Assembly (NCBI GenBank): GCA_935421135.1
Contig: OW285196.1
Coordinates: forward strand, 744,001 to 808,000
Direction of reading: 5' to 3'
Origin: Bugulina stolonifera
Taxonomy: Eukaryota > Bryozoa > Gymnolaemata > Cheilostomatida > Bugulidae
Length of the DNA: 64,000 nucleotides
The first letter of the stretch is position 1. Each line of letters begins with the position of its first letter. The notes under the pieces were generated by a model. The model was not told the DNA's origin and made no database searches. It worked only from the letters and a program-made list of their open reading frames with translations. The translations under genes and the position numbers were made by a program. Positions 13,201 through 21,971 of the stretch are shown in pieces.

Positions 13201-16200
13201 GTGCTTCAACTGGGCAACTTTATAAATACAGTAAGTACATATAGTCATGTATTACTAGTATATACAGTAAGTACATATAGTCATGTATTACTATTATATA
13301 CAGTAAGTACATATAGTCATGTATTACTATTATATACAGTAAGTACACATAGTCATGTATTACTATTATATACAGTAAGTACATATAGTCATGTATTACT
13401 ATTATATACAGTAAGTACACATAGTCATGTATTACTATTATATACAGTAAGTACATATAGTCATGTATTACTATTATATACAGTAAGTACACATAGTCAT
13501 GTATTACTATTATATACAGTAAGTACATATAGTCATGTATTACTATTATATACAGTAAGTACATATAGTCATGTATTACTATTATATACAGTAAGTACAC
13601 ATAGTCATGTATTACTATTATATACAGTAAGTACATATAGTCATGTATTACTATTATATACAGTAAGTACACATAGTCATGTATTACTATTATATACAGT
13701 AAGTACATATAGTCATGTATTACTATTATATACAGTAAGTACACATAGTCATGTATTACTATTATATACAGTAAGTATATATAGTCATGTATTACTATTA
13801 TATACAGTAAGTACACATAGTCATGTATTACTATTATATACAGTAAGTACACATAGTCATGTATTACTATTATATACAGTAAGTACACATAGTCATGTAT
13901 TACTATTATATACAGTAAGTACACATAGTCATGTATTACTATTATATACAGTAAGTACATATAGTCATGTATTACTATTATATACAGTAAGTACACATAG
14001 TCATGTATTACTATTATATACAGTAAGTACATATAGTCATGTATTACTATTATATACAGTAAGTACATATAGTCATGTATTACTATTATATACAGTAAGT
14101 ACACATAGTCATGTATTACTAGTATATACAGTAAGTACATATAGTCATGTATTACTATTATATACAGTAAGTACACATAGTCATGTATTACTATTATATA
14201 CAGTAAGTACACATAGTCATGTATTACTATTATATACAGTAAGTACATATAGTCATGTATTACTATTATATACAGTAAGTACACATAGTCATGTATTACT
14301 ATTATATACAGTAAGTATATATAGTCATGTATTACTATTATATACAGTAAGTACATATAGTCATGTATTACTATTATATACAGTAAGTACATATAGTCAT
14401 GTATTACTATTATATACAGTAAGTACACATAGTCATGTATTACTATTATATACAGTAAGTACATATAGTCATGTATTACTATTATATACAGTAAGTACAC
14501 ATAGTCATGTATTACTATTATATACAGTAAGTACATATAGTCATGTATTACTATTATATACAGTAAGTACATATAGTCATGTATTACTATTATATACAGT
14601 AAGTACACATAGTCATGTATTACTAGTATATACAGTAAGTACATATAGTCATGTATTACTATTATATACAGTAAGTACACATAGTCATGTATTACTATTA
14701 TATACAGTAAGTACACATAGTCATGTATTACTATTATATACAGTAAGTACATATAGTCATGTATTACTATTATATACAGTAAGTACACATAGTCATGTAT
14801 TACTATTATATACAGTAAGTATATATAGTCATGTATTACTATTATATACAGTAAGTACATATAGTCATGTATTACTATTATATACAGTAAGTACATATAG
14901 TCATGTATTACTATTATATACAGTAAGTACACATAGTCATGTATTACTATTATATACAGTAAGTACACATAGTCATGTATTACTATTATATACAGTAAGT
15001 ACATATAGTCATGTATTACTATTATATACAGTAAGTACACATAGTCATGTATTACTATTATATACAGTAAGTACACATAGTCATGTATTACTATTATATA
15101 CAGTAAGTACATATAGTCATGTATTACTATTATATACAGTAAGTACACATAGTCATGTATTACTATTATATACAGTAAGTACACATAGTCATGTATTACT
15201 ATTATATACAGTAAGTATATATAGTCATGTATTACTATTATATACAGTAAGTACACATAGTCATGTATTACTATTATATACAGTAAGTACATATAGTCAT
15301 GTATTACTATTATATACAGTAAGTACATATAGTCATGTATTACTATTATATACAGTAAGTACACATAGTCATGTATTACTATTATATACAGTAAGTACAT
15401 ATAGTCATGTATTACTAGTATATACAGTAAGTACACATAGTCATGTATTACTATTATATACAGTAAGTACATATAGTCATGTATTACTATTATATACAGT
15501 AAGTACATATAGTCATGTATTACTAGTAAATACAGTAAGTACACATAGTCATGTATTACTATTATATACAGTAAGTACATATAGTCATGTATTACTATTA
15601 TATACAGTAAGTACATATAGTCATGTATTACTATTATATACAGTAAGTACACATAGTCATGTATTACTATTATATACAGTAAGTATATATAGTCATGTAT
15701 TACTATTATATACAGTAAGTACATATAGTCATGTATTACTATTATATACAGTAAGTACATATAGTCATGTATTACTATTATATACAGTAAGTACACATAG
15801 TCATGTATTACTATTATATACAGTAAGTACACATAGTCATGTATTACTATTATATACAGTAAGTACACATAGTCATGTATTACTATTATATACAGTAAGT
15901 ACACATAGTCATGTATTACTATTATATACAGTAAGTACACATAGTCATGTATTACTATTATATACAGTAAGTACACATAGTCATGTATTACTATTATATA
16001 CAGTAAGTACACATAGTCATGTATTACTATTATATACAGTAAGTACACATAGTCATGTATTACTATTATATACAGTAAGTACACATAGTCATGTATTACT
16101 ATTATATACAGTAAGTACACATAGTCATGTATTACTAGTATATACAGTAAGTACATATAGTCATGTATTACTAGTATATACAGTAAGTACACATAGTCAT

Positions 16201-17395
16201 GTATTACTATTATATACAGTAAGTACACATAGTCATGTATTACTAGTATATACAGTAAGTATATATAGTCATGTATTACTATTATATACAGTAAGTACAC
16301 ATAGTCATGTATTACTATTATATACAGTAAGTACACATAGTCATGTATTACTATTATATACAGTAAGTACACATAGTCATGTATTACTATTATATACAGT
16401 AAGTACACATAGTCATGTATTACTATTATATACAGTAAGTACACATAGTCATGTATTACTATTATATACAGTAAGTACACATAGTCATGTATTACTATTA
16501 TATACAGTAAGTACATATAGTCATGTATTACTATTATATACAGTAAGTACACATAGTCATGTATTACTATTATATACAGTAAGTACATATAGTCATGTAT
16601 TACTATTATATACAGTAAGTACACATAGTCATGTATTACTATTATATACAGTAAGTACACATAGTCATGTATTACTATTATATACAGTAAGTACATATAG
16701 TCATGTATTACTATTATATACAGTAAGTACACATAGTCATGTATTACTATTATATACAGTAAGTACATATAGTCATGTATTACTATTATATACAGTAAGT
16801 ACATATAGTCATGTATTACTATTATATACAGTAAGTACACATAGTCATGTATTACTATTATATACAGTAAGTACATATAGTCATGTATTACTATTATATA
16901 CAGTAAGTACACATAGTCATGTATTACTATTATATACAGTAAGTACACATAGTCATGTATTACTATTATATACAGTAAGTACATATAGTCATGTATTACT
17001 ATTATGTAACTACTATCCTTTCTCTATAATTCCAGCAGAAAATGTTTCATCAATCGTTTGGTCTATTTCTTCAGGGTAAATATTCAGGTGATGCTCAGGG
17101 GTTTAGGATGTCGTCCCTACTCAAACTCATAGATACTAAGGCTAACCGAGCCAGGGTTACTTTACTCCATTACATAGTAGAGGAGATAGTAGGACAGGAC
17201 CAGAATGTTCTAGACTTTGTACAGCATTTAGGACCAATTCTCAAGGCTATCATGAGGTTATAAGATAATAATATATTTTTATTATATCTGCAGTATAGTA
17301 TGCACATCTGCATGAGAGTATATACATGTATATACGTACAATAAAACCAAAGGTTCCACAGCTATTTTACTAATACATTATATACATGCATTATG

Positions 17396-17458
<63 letters not shown>

Positions 17459-19887
17459 TGGCTATCGGCTATTTTGAAGCAAATTCCTACTTTAAACTAG
17501 AGTTGGACAACAAGCATGTTATTAATATGTTATTCATGCGTATAGCCAATAGCCACTCTATATATATATACAATGCACATTGTACATTTGTATAATTATA
17601 TAATGCATGTATATTCTCCACTACATTAAACCATTTTATCTGATGAGTGTTTTAACACGAAACTAATAGTTTAAGACTCTTTGGTTTTATTGCGATATTT
17701 TAGTGCCAAACGTGTTTTATCGAGCACTTTTGCCATTGTTGCAATTTTATTTTATATTATACATGTAATGTACATGTACATGCATGTACATATACATGTA
17801 TACACATGTACATGTATATAATGTATATTATGTAGTACTCCTATTATAATGGCATTACCTGTATAACACCTAGTATATACTTTGTTATACCTATGTATTA
17901 CCTGTATAACACCTAGTATATACTTTATATACCTATGTACAATGTATTACCTGTATAACACCTAGTATATACTTTATATACCTACATGTATTACCTGTAT
18001 AACACCTAGTATTATAATTTATATACCTATGTATTACCTGTATAACACCTAGCATATACTTTGTATACCTATATATGTATTTCTGTTTTGCAGAACTTCT
18101 CTTGATCAGCAAGATGTTGAAATCAGACAAATCAAAACCAAAGTAGAGATGATAGAGAAAAGAATTGATAAAGCTGACGAGGAGGTTCAGCACCAGTACT
18201 CTGCGTACATCGCCGACGTTACGTCACAGATAGCTGACCTATCCGCTCTCTACAACTCTGTGAAGGTATGCTCACACATGTGTTTTCTGTGACTGTGCAA
18301 CTTTGGCTGGATAATATATGTGTGTCTACTACTAATTCAACTTTCTCTGTTGTTTACTGTTTTCTCTACGTTGTCTGCTCACAGCTTGGGTCTCAGAAAA
18401 TGGCAAAGTTTTTCTGTGAAGAGGAAAGGAGCTTCAACCCTGACGAGTTCTTTGGTAACCTCAACTCATTCTTAGATAAAGTGGTGCAGTGCAAGAAGGT
18501 GGGTACCTGATGGTACTGTCAGCTGACTGGACATTATACACATTTAGTGTCTTCGAGACCTCTTGGGTGGAACAGGGTCGCAAATAAAAATCGCAAAACG
18601 GCCATCCGGCCTCGGCCAAAAGGGCTATTGGCCTGGGATTTTGCTTGGCTGGATGAAGCCATCCCTAGCTCATCAGCACAACTGACTTCTTCGCACGGAA
18701 ATGAGAGTTATACTTTTCTCCCAGGCCGGTGTGTTCTCGACTCTGTGACAATTAATGTGTGCCAGAAAATATTTTAGCAAATAGACCTGTGCCTGGAATT
18801 TAGGTCGCGATGTCACTAATTACTGTATAGGATAATATATTACACAAGTCACCCTCCTCCATCTGACTGGATTTATTGCCGCTTCTACTATCAGTTGCTA
18901 GAAATGTAGTTTGTAAAATCGAAACGCTTGAAAATGAAAACAAAAAATAAAAGTAGAAAAACCCCAATCAGAAATGGCTACTTTCGTTGATGTATCCATT
19001 TCAATTGACATGTTTAAAACCCTTACATGACATTATACACTGTAGTTTGTTATATACACTGTAGTTTGTTATATACATGTACATGTACATGTAAATTATG
19101 TAGTTTAGTACAAAGTGAACCAGCTATGCCATGCCCTTTTTATTTGCATATTAAAGGACAATGAACAGAGGAAGGTGCAGGAAGAGAGGGCTTTGAAGAG
19201 AAAGAAAGAGCAGGAGGCCGAGCTGGCCAGACGTAAAAGTATGGGAGACCATAGCGCTGAAAATGGAAAAGTTAAAAACTCTTTACAGAGTGAGTTGCTA
19301 TCCGTGTTATCAACTGTAACATAGCACTGATATCTACATGTACTGTTATATTATATACTTTAACACATCACTGATATCTACTGTATGTACTTTAACATAT
19401 CACTGATATCTACTGTATCTACTCTAACACATCACGGATATCTACTGTATGGTGGCCGGGTGGTCTAGCGCTAGTCACACAGGTCTTGCAGCGATGACAC
19501 AAGTTATCTGCAAGGACGTGAGTTCGAGTCCTGCCAATGACCTGGAGGTTCTCGTCCCGAAGAAGGTCTTTCCTCTGTGCCATATCAAACTATAATAACA
19601 TCCTGTTCTAGGAGCCGTGGTGGCTCCTCGACTAGCTCTGCTATTGGGCAGCCACCCTAAAGAATTGTGTTTGGCGCCACAGATATTATATTATTATACT
19701 GTGAAATATCACTGATGTCTATTGTACTGTATATATACTGTAATATAGTTTAACTATATTATATTATTACTATTCAGGAGTCCAGGAGACTGAGGTCTGC
19801 CTAGTGGATATGCTACTCAGTGAGATACGTCAAGGTACCACCCTCAAAGCCAAGAAGCCCCTTTCTGCACGGGCCACAATCAGCTAG
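1270..19887 (+). CDS. INF2: Inverted formin (INF2-like), 19-exon model
   Basis: Actin-assembly formin. Modelled exons: 1270-1299 (start tentative), 1367-1536, 5029-5192, 5985-6100, 6442-6610, 7768-7934, 8062-8138, 8710-8899, 8994-9063, 9615-10391, 10915-11066, 11218-11382, 12236-12320, 13058-13230, 17075-17256, 18094-18265, 18385-18498, 19157-19289, 19778-19887. The lengths sum to 3216 nt (1071 aa) with consistent phase at all junctions. Residues about 11-345 form a DID armadillo domain with INF2-type wording ([29 protein letters not shown]). FH1 is about 460-603 (repeats of [11 protein letters not shown]), FH2 about 629-1000 (LGNFIN, GDAQGF, SSLLKL), followed by a charged coil and a final WH2/DAD exon ([12 protein letters not shown]). 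The donor after 6610 is GC (ATAG|GCAAGT); the donor after 17256 (GTTATA) is weak. The DID points to INF2 and not FHDC1. It is shorter than vertebrate INF2 because the tail after FH2 is short. Least certain: the 10-residue first exon. Confidence 0.88.
1510..1596 (+). repeat. Tandem duplication of an exon 3' end with its 5' splice site (2 x 43 bp)
   Basis: A 43-bp unit holding the last 27 bases of formin exon 2, the donor AG|GTGAGTGTA and adjoining intron is repeated once directly downstream. Use of the second donor would add 43 nt and meet an in-frame TAG, so the first donor should be the working one. Confidence 0.85.
2232..2705. repeat. Satellite-like array of a 5-bp unit (GTAGT)n with GCAGT/GAGCA variants
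   Basis: Almost 470 bp of GTAGT repeats, degenerate at the edges (GCAGT, GAGCAGT) and pure in the centre. It is open in some frames only because of its composition. Confidence 0.9.
2769..3803. repeat. 30-bp minisatellite, about 34 units
   Basis: Each unit contains GTAGGTAATAGG or GTAGGTAGTAGG, then TTGTATATAGG and TGTACAT. Several shortened or doubled units occur. A unit length divisible by 3 and a stop-poor unit keep long frames open on both strands; no other coding sign is present. Confidence 0.92.
4480..5020. repeat. 34-bp minisatellite abutting a 3' splice site
   Basis: Units contain TGTATGTATGTATTG and GTATACACTTGTAC with a 34-bp period. The array runs to within a few bases of the acceptor of formin exon 3 (TTATACAG at 5021-5028). 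Confidence 0.9.
5195..5460. repeat. Two short minisatellites in formin intron 3
   Basis: About 3 copies of a roughly 40-bp unit (CATTCTCTACCTCTATCTAC) start about 10 bp after the donor GTAAGT. They are followed by about 5 copies of a 27-bp unit (TTTTTCCCTCTGTATG). The rest of the intron to 5984 is AT-rich without a feature I can name. Confidence 0.8.
6612..7300. repeat. Two minisatellites in formin intron 5
   Basis: CACTAAACCACTGAAT-type repeats (6620-6745) begin directly after the GC donor. They are followed by an 18-bp array of TATAGAATGGTGACTAAT with variants AGTAAC and GGGAC (about 6850-7290). 7300-7767 is plain AT-rich intron. Confidence 0.85.
8139..8709. other. Formin intron 7 with a small foldback element
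   Basis: Between about 8438 and 8505 the phrase CAAAAAAACTGAATGAAAC and its near reverse complement face each other around a short loop, like a MITE or a hairpin. 8160-8370 is rich in TACATGTA-type words. No gene seen. Confidence 0.4.
9095..9598. repeat. 32-bp minisatellite in the intron before the FH1 exon, about 15 units
   Basis: Units contain CCATACCACTACAATATG and TACATTGTATGT with a 32-bp period. Because 32 is not a multiple of 3, all three forward frames pass through without stops, and one runs into the FH1 exon. The start of the array resembles the donor GTATGTGCTACC at 9064. Confidence 0.9.
9615..10391 (+). other. INF2: Formin FH1 exon (poly-proline) and start of FH2
   Basis: The exon starts after ACTTACAG and has a Ser/Thr/Pro-rich lead. 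From about 9840 to 10270 it carries about ten blocks of 5 to 11 prolines separated by GVPGI or GVPSI, the profilin-binding FH1 pattern. It ends with [10 protein letters not shown], the start of FH2. The Gly-rich and His-rich reading frames on either strand here are shadows of the CCA/GGT-rich DNA. Confidence 0.9.
10510..10800. repeat. AGTTAGTAAGTT-type simple repeat
   Basis: Degenerate TTAGTAAG/TTAGTCAG repeats fill much of the intron after the FH1 exon. Nothing else seen in the intron. Confidence 0.75.
11468..11722. mobile_element. Probable MITE with inverted arms
   Basis: The left arm has AAAAAGACAGTTCGGAACAG (about 11485-11504). The right end (about 11681-11712) contains its near reverse complement. 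About 170 bp of AT-rich sequence lies between. Size, inverted ends and lack of coding fit a non-autonomous DNA element. Target duplication not resolved. Confidence 0.5.
11912..12016. repeat. 22-bp minisatellite, about 5 units
   Basis: Units GTGTGGACGTTATACATGTACA are repeated head to tail inside the formin intron 11383-12235. The rest of that intron has no feature beyond the MITE. Confidence 0.88.
12400..13057. repeat. About 60-bp minisatellite ending at a 3' splice site
   Basis: Units contain ACTCTATATTATACTATAG, TCTGTACTTCTATAT and CATACTG. The last, partial unit becomes the acceptor of formin exon 14: array text TACATGTGTACTCTATATTA reads TACATGTGTACTCAG|ATTA at the junction. Array copies therefore look like the acceptor with its AG lost. 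Confidence 0.8.
13231..17005 (+). repeat. 36-bp minisatellite of 105 tandem 5' splice sites (formin FH2 intron)
   Basis: The first unit begins with the working donor of the FH2 exon ending at 13230 (ATACA|GTAAGTA). GTAAGT recurs every 36 bp from 13231 to 16975, exactly 104 intervals with no indel, so 105 donors are present. Variation is limited to a few sites (ACATATAG, ACACATAG, ATATATAG; CTATTA or CTAGTA). Each unit is 12 codons, has no stop in the exon's frame and starts and ends in phase 0. Reverse-strand frames are also open. Nothing else points to an independent coding gene; the sequence has extreme homogeneity and no domain. Confidence 0.97.
17005..17074 (+). promoter_or_regulatory. 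Two possible in-frame 3' splice sites after the donor array
   Basis: The conserved FH2 frame resumes at 17075 after TTTCTTCAG. A pyrimidine-rich tract and AG also precede 17036-17038 (AATTCCAG). Use of that earlier site would add 39 nt in frame with no stop. The later site fits the FH2 family better. Confidence 0.5.
17401..17580. mobile_element. About 107-bp inverted-repeat element beside an (AC)n tract
   Basis: Arms TAGAGTGGCTATCGGCTAT (17454-17472) and ATAGCCAATAGCCACTCTA (17542-17560) are near-perfect reverse complements. TA-rich sequence flanks both, and an (AC)n microsatellite lies just before. This looks like a small MITE. Confidence 0.6.
17860..18080. repeat. About 42-bp minisatellite, 5 units
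   Basis: Units contain TTACCTGTATAACACCTAG and TATATACTTTATATACC, lying in the formin intron before exon 18094. 17580-17860 is AT-rich with many ACATGTA words and no gene. Confidence 0.85.
18499..19156. other. Formin intron with a GC-richer insert
   Basis: 18545-18790 is richer in G/C (GGCCAAAAGGGCTATTGGCC, near-palindromic) than its surroundings and may be an old interspersed element that I do not recognise. The rest is AT-rich with short TATACACTGTAGTTTG repeats near 19035-19075. Confidence 0.35.
19451..19700 (+). repeat. Second tRNA-derived SINE (tRNA-Leu-like head)
   Basis: GGTGGCCGGGTGGTCTAGCG is close to the start of a class II tRNA-Leu, and the B-box-like AGTTCGAGTCC lies at 19521-19531. 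A non-tRNA body with a local hairpin (GGAGCCGTGGTGGCTCC) follows, and the element ends in an ATT-rich tail near 19680-19700. It lies in the last formin intron in sense orientation and differs from the SINE at 471. Confidence 0.65.
19778..19887 (+). other. INF2: Formin C-terminal WH2/DAD exon
   Basis: The exon encodes a 36-residue tail with [19 protein letters not shown], which matches the WH2/DAD pattern of INF2 (amphipathic helix, then LK and basic residues), and ends in TAG. In INF2 this element binds monomeric actin and the DID. Having DID and WH2/DAD at opposite ends supports an autoinhibited formin. Confidence 0.75.
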
Positions 19888-21971
19888 TCTCAGGAAACTT
19901 GCTGCTATGTTATTCATTCCAGTTGGTTGAGCAGATGTAGAGGCCTGAGTTGGTAAAGACGAGGATGGGTACATAGACTGTGTGGAACTCTGGCTACTGC
20001 CTCAGTCTAAAATTGTACTGTGATTTTATTACCAGGTTTAACTTACATGTCAGTTAATCAAGTTATATACTTGATCTCAATATGTTTTATTACGGTACAC
20101 ATAGAGATAGCGCATTATTGTATGTCTATGGTGGTACAGATTGCGTACTATTGTATGTCTATGCTGGTACAGATAGCACACTCTTGTAATATTTTCTATA
20201 CAATGCTTTTTTCCTTCAAAGGTTGTGATAGGACTATGCAGTTGACAGGCATACTCCTTTTATATCTGTATATACGTTAGTATAGAATGATTATTTTTAA
20301 CTCCACTATTAGTTGTATTTTTACTTTCAATGCATCTATCATCCTTGCGCATCTACACTATTATCATTCTAATACAATTGTATTATCATGCACAATAAGT
20401 GGCAGTAATGTTATCATCATCCTCCAATTAGATTTGGGGGCGAAAGCTGGTGTAATCTATATACATTGCAATGCTGCCGGTCTTGGTCTCGAATCCTGGT
20501 GGTGCTAGGTCCTTGGGACCAGAACCCCAGCATCGCTGCCTGGGTAGTGCCGTAGTTCTAGGCCCTGAACTCTGACCCAGTGTAAGGTGGGCCGTTACCC
20601 ACTTCACCTACCTGATTGGTGTTGGACCTCAAGCTGTTGGTATTGGGGGAACCCTCCTGGGTCTGGAGTTGTCTCCTCAATACAAGGGAACACAACCCCT
20701 CCTGGAATCCCTGTGACATGCCATCATCACCTTAGGTCATGTACATGCATGATCACAAGTCATGAATACATGCGAGTGAAGCAAACTAGTACTGCAGAGT
20801 CATGCGACGCAGACCCAAAAGGCTTGATGGAACATGCCCAAATGAAGCGAGGCGAGCGAGTACTGCAGTAAGACTTGTGTCGTAGACCAAGGCCCTAAGA
20901 GCTCGTAGTACAATACGGCTCAGGAAATTTCAGGATTTGGGTTGCGGTACTCATATTTTATGGGATGGGTACCAATGTTGGAGTTGGAAATGAGGGAGTC
21001 ATATCCTCCGGAATACTTGATAAGCTTGCTTGTAAAACACATTCAATATTACAGCACTCTATGGGCCCATTACTTTGCATTCATAACATACAATATGCGT
21101 ACATGTATGTTTTGAACATTTCACCTCCTTTCATTACCACAACACCAATGTGCACACAAGGTATTTTAGCTTCAAACAGCTAAGCTACATAGCAGCAAAA
21201 TTTGTAACTTCGCAATGTTTTGGCAAAGACCTGATAGGACCATTTCTGTCAACATATCTGGGCGCAGCCAGTGATTGGTCCACAATTGTATCTGGGGAAT
21301 TCACTCCTAACTGTGCCTTTGAGAGTAGCACATGTCTTGAGTAGAGTTCATTCTAGTATTGAAACGAGTCTGTAATTGGAATCCCTTTCACGCAGCAGCT
21401 TTGAGTATTGCTCAACTTACCATAAAAAAACTGTGCTTTTGTTTCTGAGCACGCAACTCGTAATTCCAGTACGATCAGGTGGCCCAGAAACACATGTACA
21501 TGTAATAGCACATGTTCATACAATATGTTGTACATTGTATAATGCAGTAATTTATACTAACTCTGCATACAGTGTATTGTATGGCACACTCTTATCAGCA
21601 CAGCTCATTGTTGGCACGAGGAGCGTACCTTGGCAACACTGTATAATATTTGCTGCAGAGCATGTTTAAAAAATGTGAAATATACTAAAGCATAAGCCTC
21701 CAGCTGCCGAAAACCATGATATTTGGAAACAATATATCTCTGTTACATCTTGCCAATCGCCAACTGGTGCACTATAATACTGTCACTAAAATTGTTGTTT
21801 TAGTAACTCAACAAAGAAATAAACTGCTATTTAGAAAATGTACTTTAACAAACATTCAGAATTCCTAGTGAATTGTTTCATGTCTTGTGAGCAGGACACT
21901 ATTTGCTAGTGTGTATCCCTGAATTATCAGCAGCGGTTGGGGAGATGTGACCCGTCCCTCAGCCATTCGTG
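19888..21971. other. Intergenic stretch between the formin and the MGCxCC gene
   Basis: Holds an inverted copy of the interspersed repeat seen at 48.4-49.3 kb (about 20430-20890, listed separately). Otherwise it is AT-rich DNA with short open frames and no domain or splice-consistent exon that I can support. Confidence 0.5.
20430..20890 (-). repeat. Interspersed repeat, inverted copy
   Basis: Read on the minus strand it matches the elements at 48405-48790 and 48808-49265: CTTGGTCTACGAC, a GCTCGCCTCGCTTCAT-like tract, GGTCCCAAGGACCTAGCACCA, then GCATTGCAATGTATATA. Several stop codons and no coding. Family type unknown. Confidence 0.7.

Larger units (their letters stand above)
10346..18498 (+). 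other. INF2: Formin FH2 domain region (actin nucleation/processive capping)
   Basis: Eight exons encode FH2: SYNWAKIQ (lasso side), [95 protein letters not shown]. The exon break at 13230/17075 falls between GNFINT and [10 protein letters not shown], inside the best-conserved FH2 signature. The intron at that break holds the 105-copy splice-donor array. Confidence 0.88.

Noticed and set aside
13048..17079. Very long open frames (over 1250 codons) on both strands
   Set aside because: They are products of a 36-bp stop-free repeat. Only 13058-13230 is a real FH2 exon. The rest is kept as a repeat, with possible in-frame splicing reported as a hypothesis.
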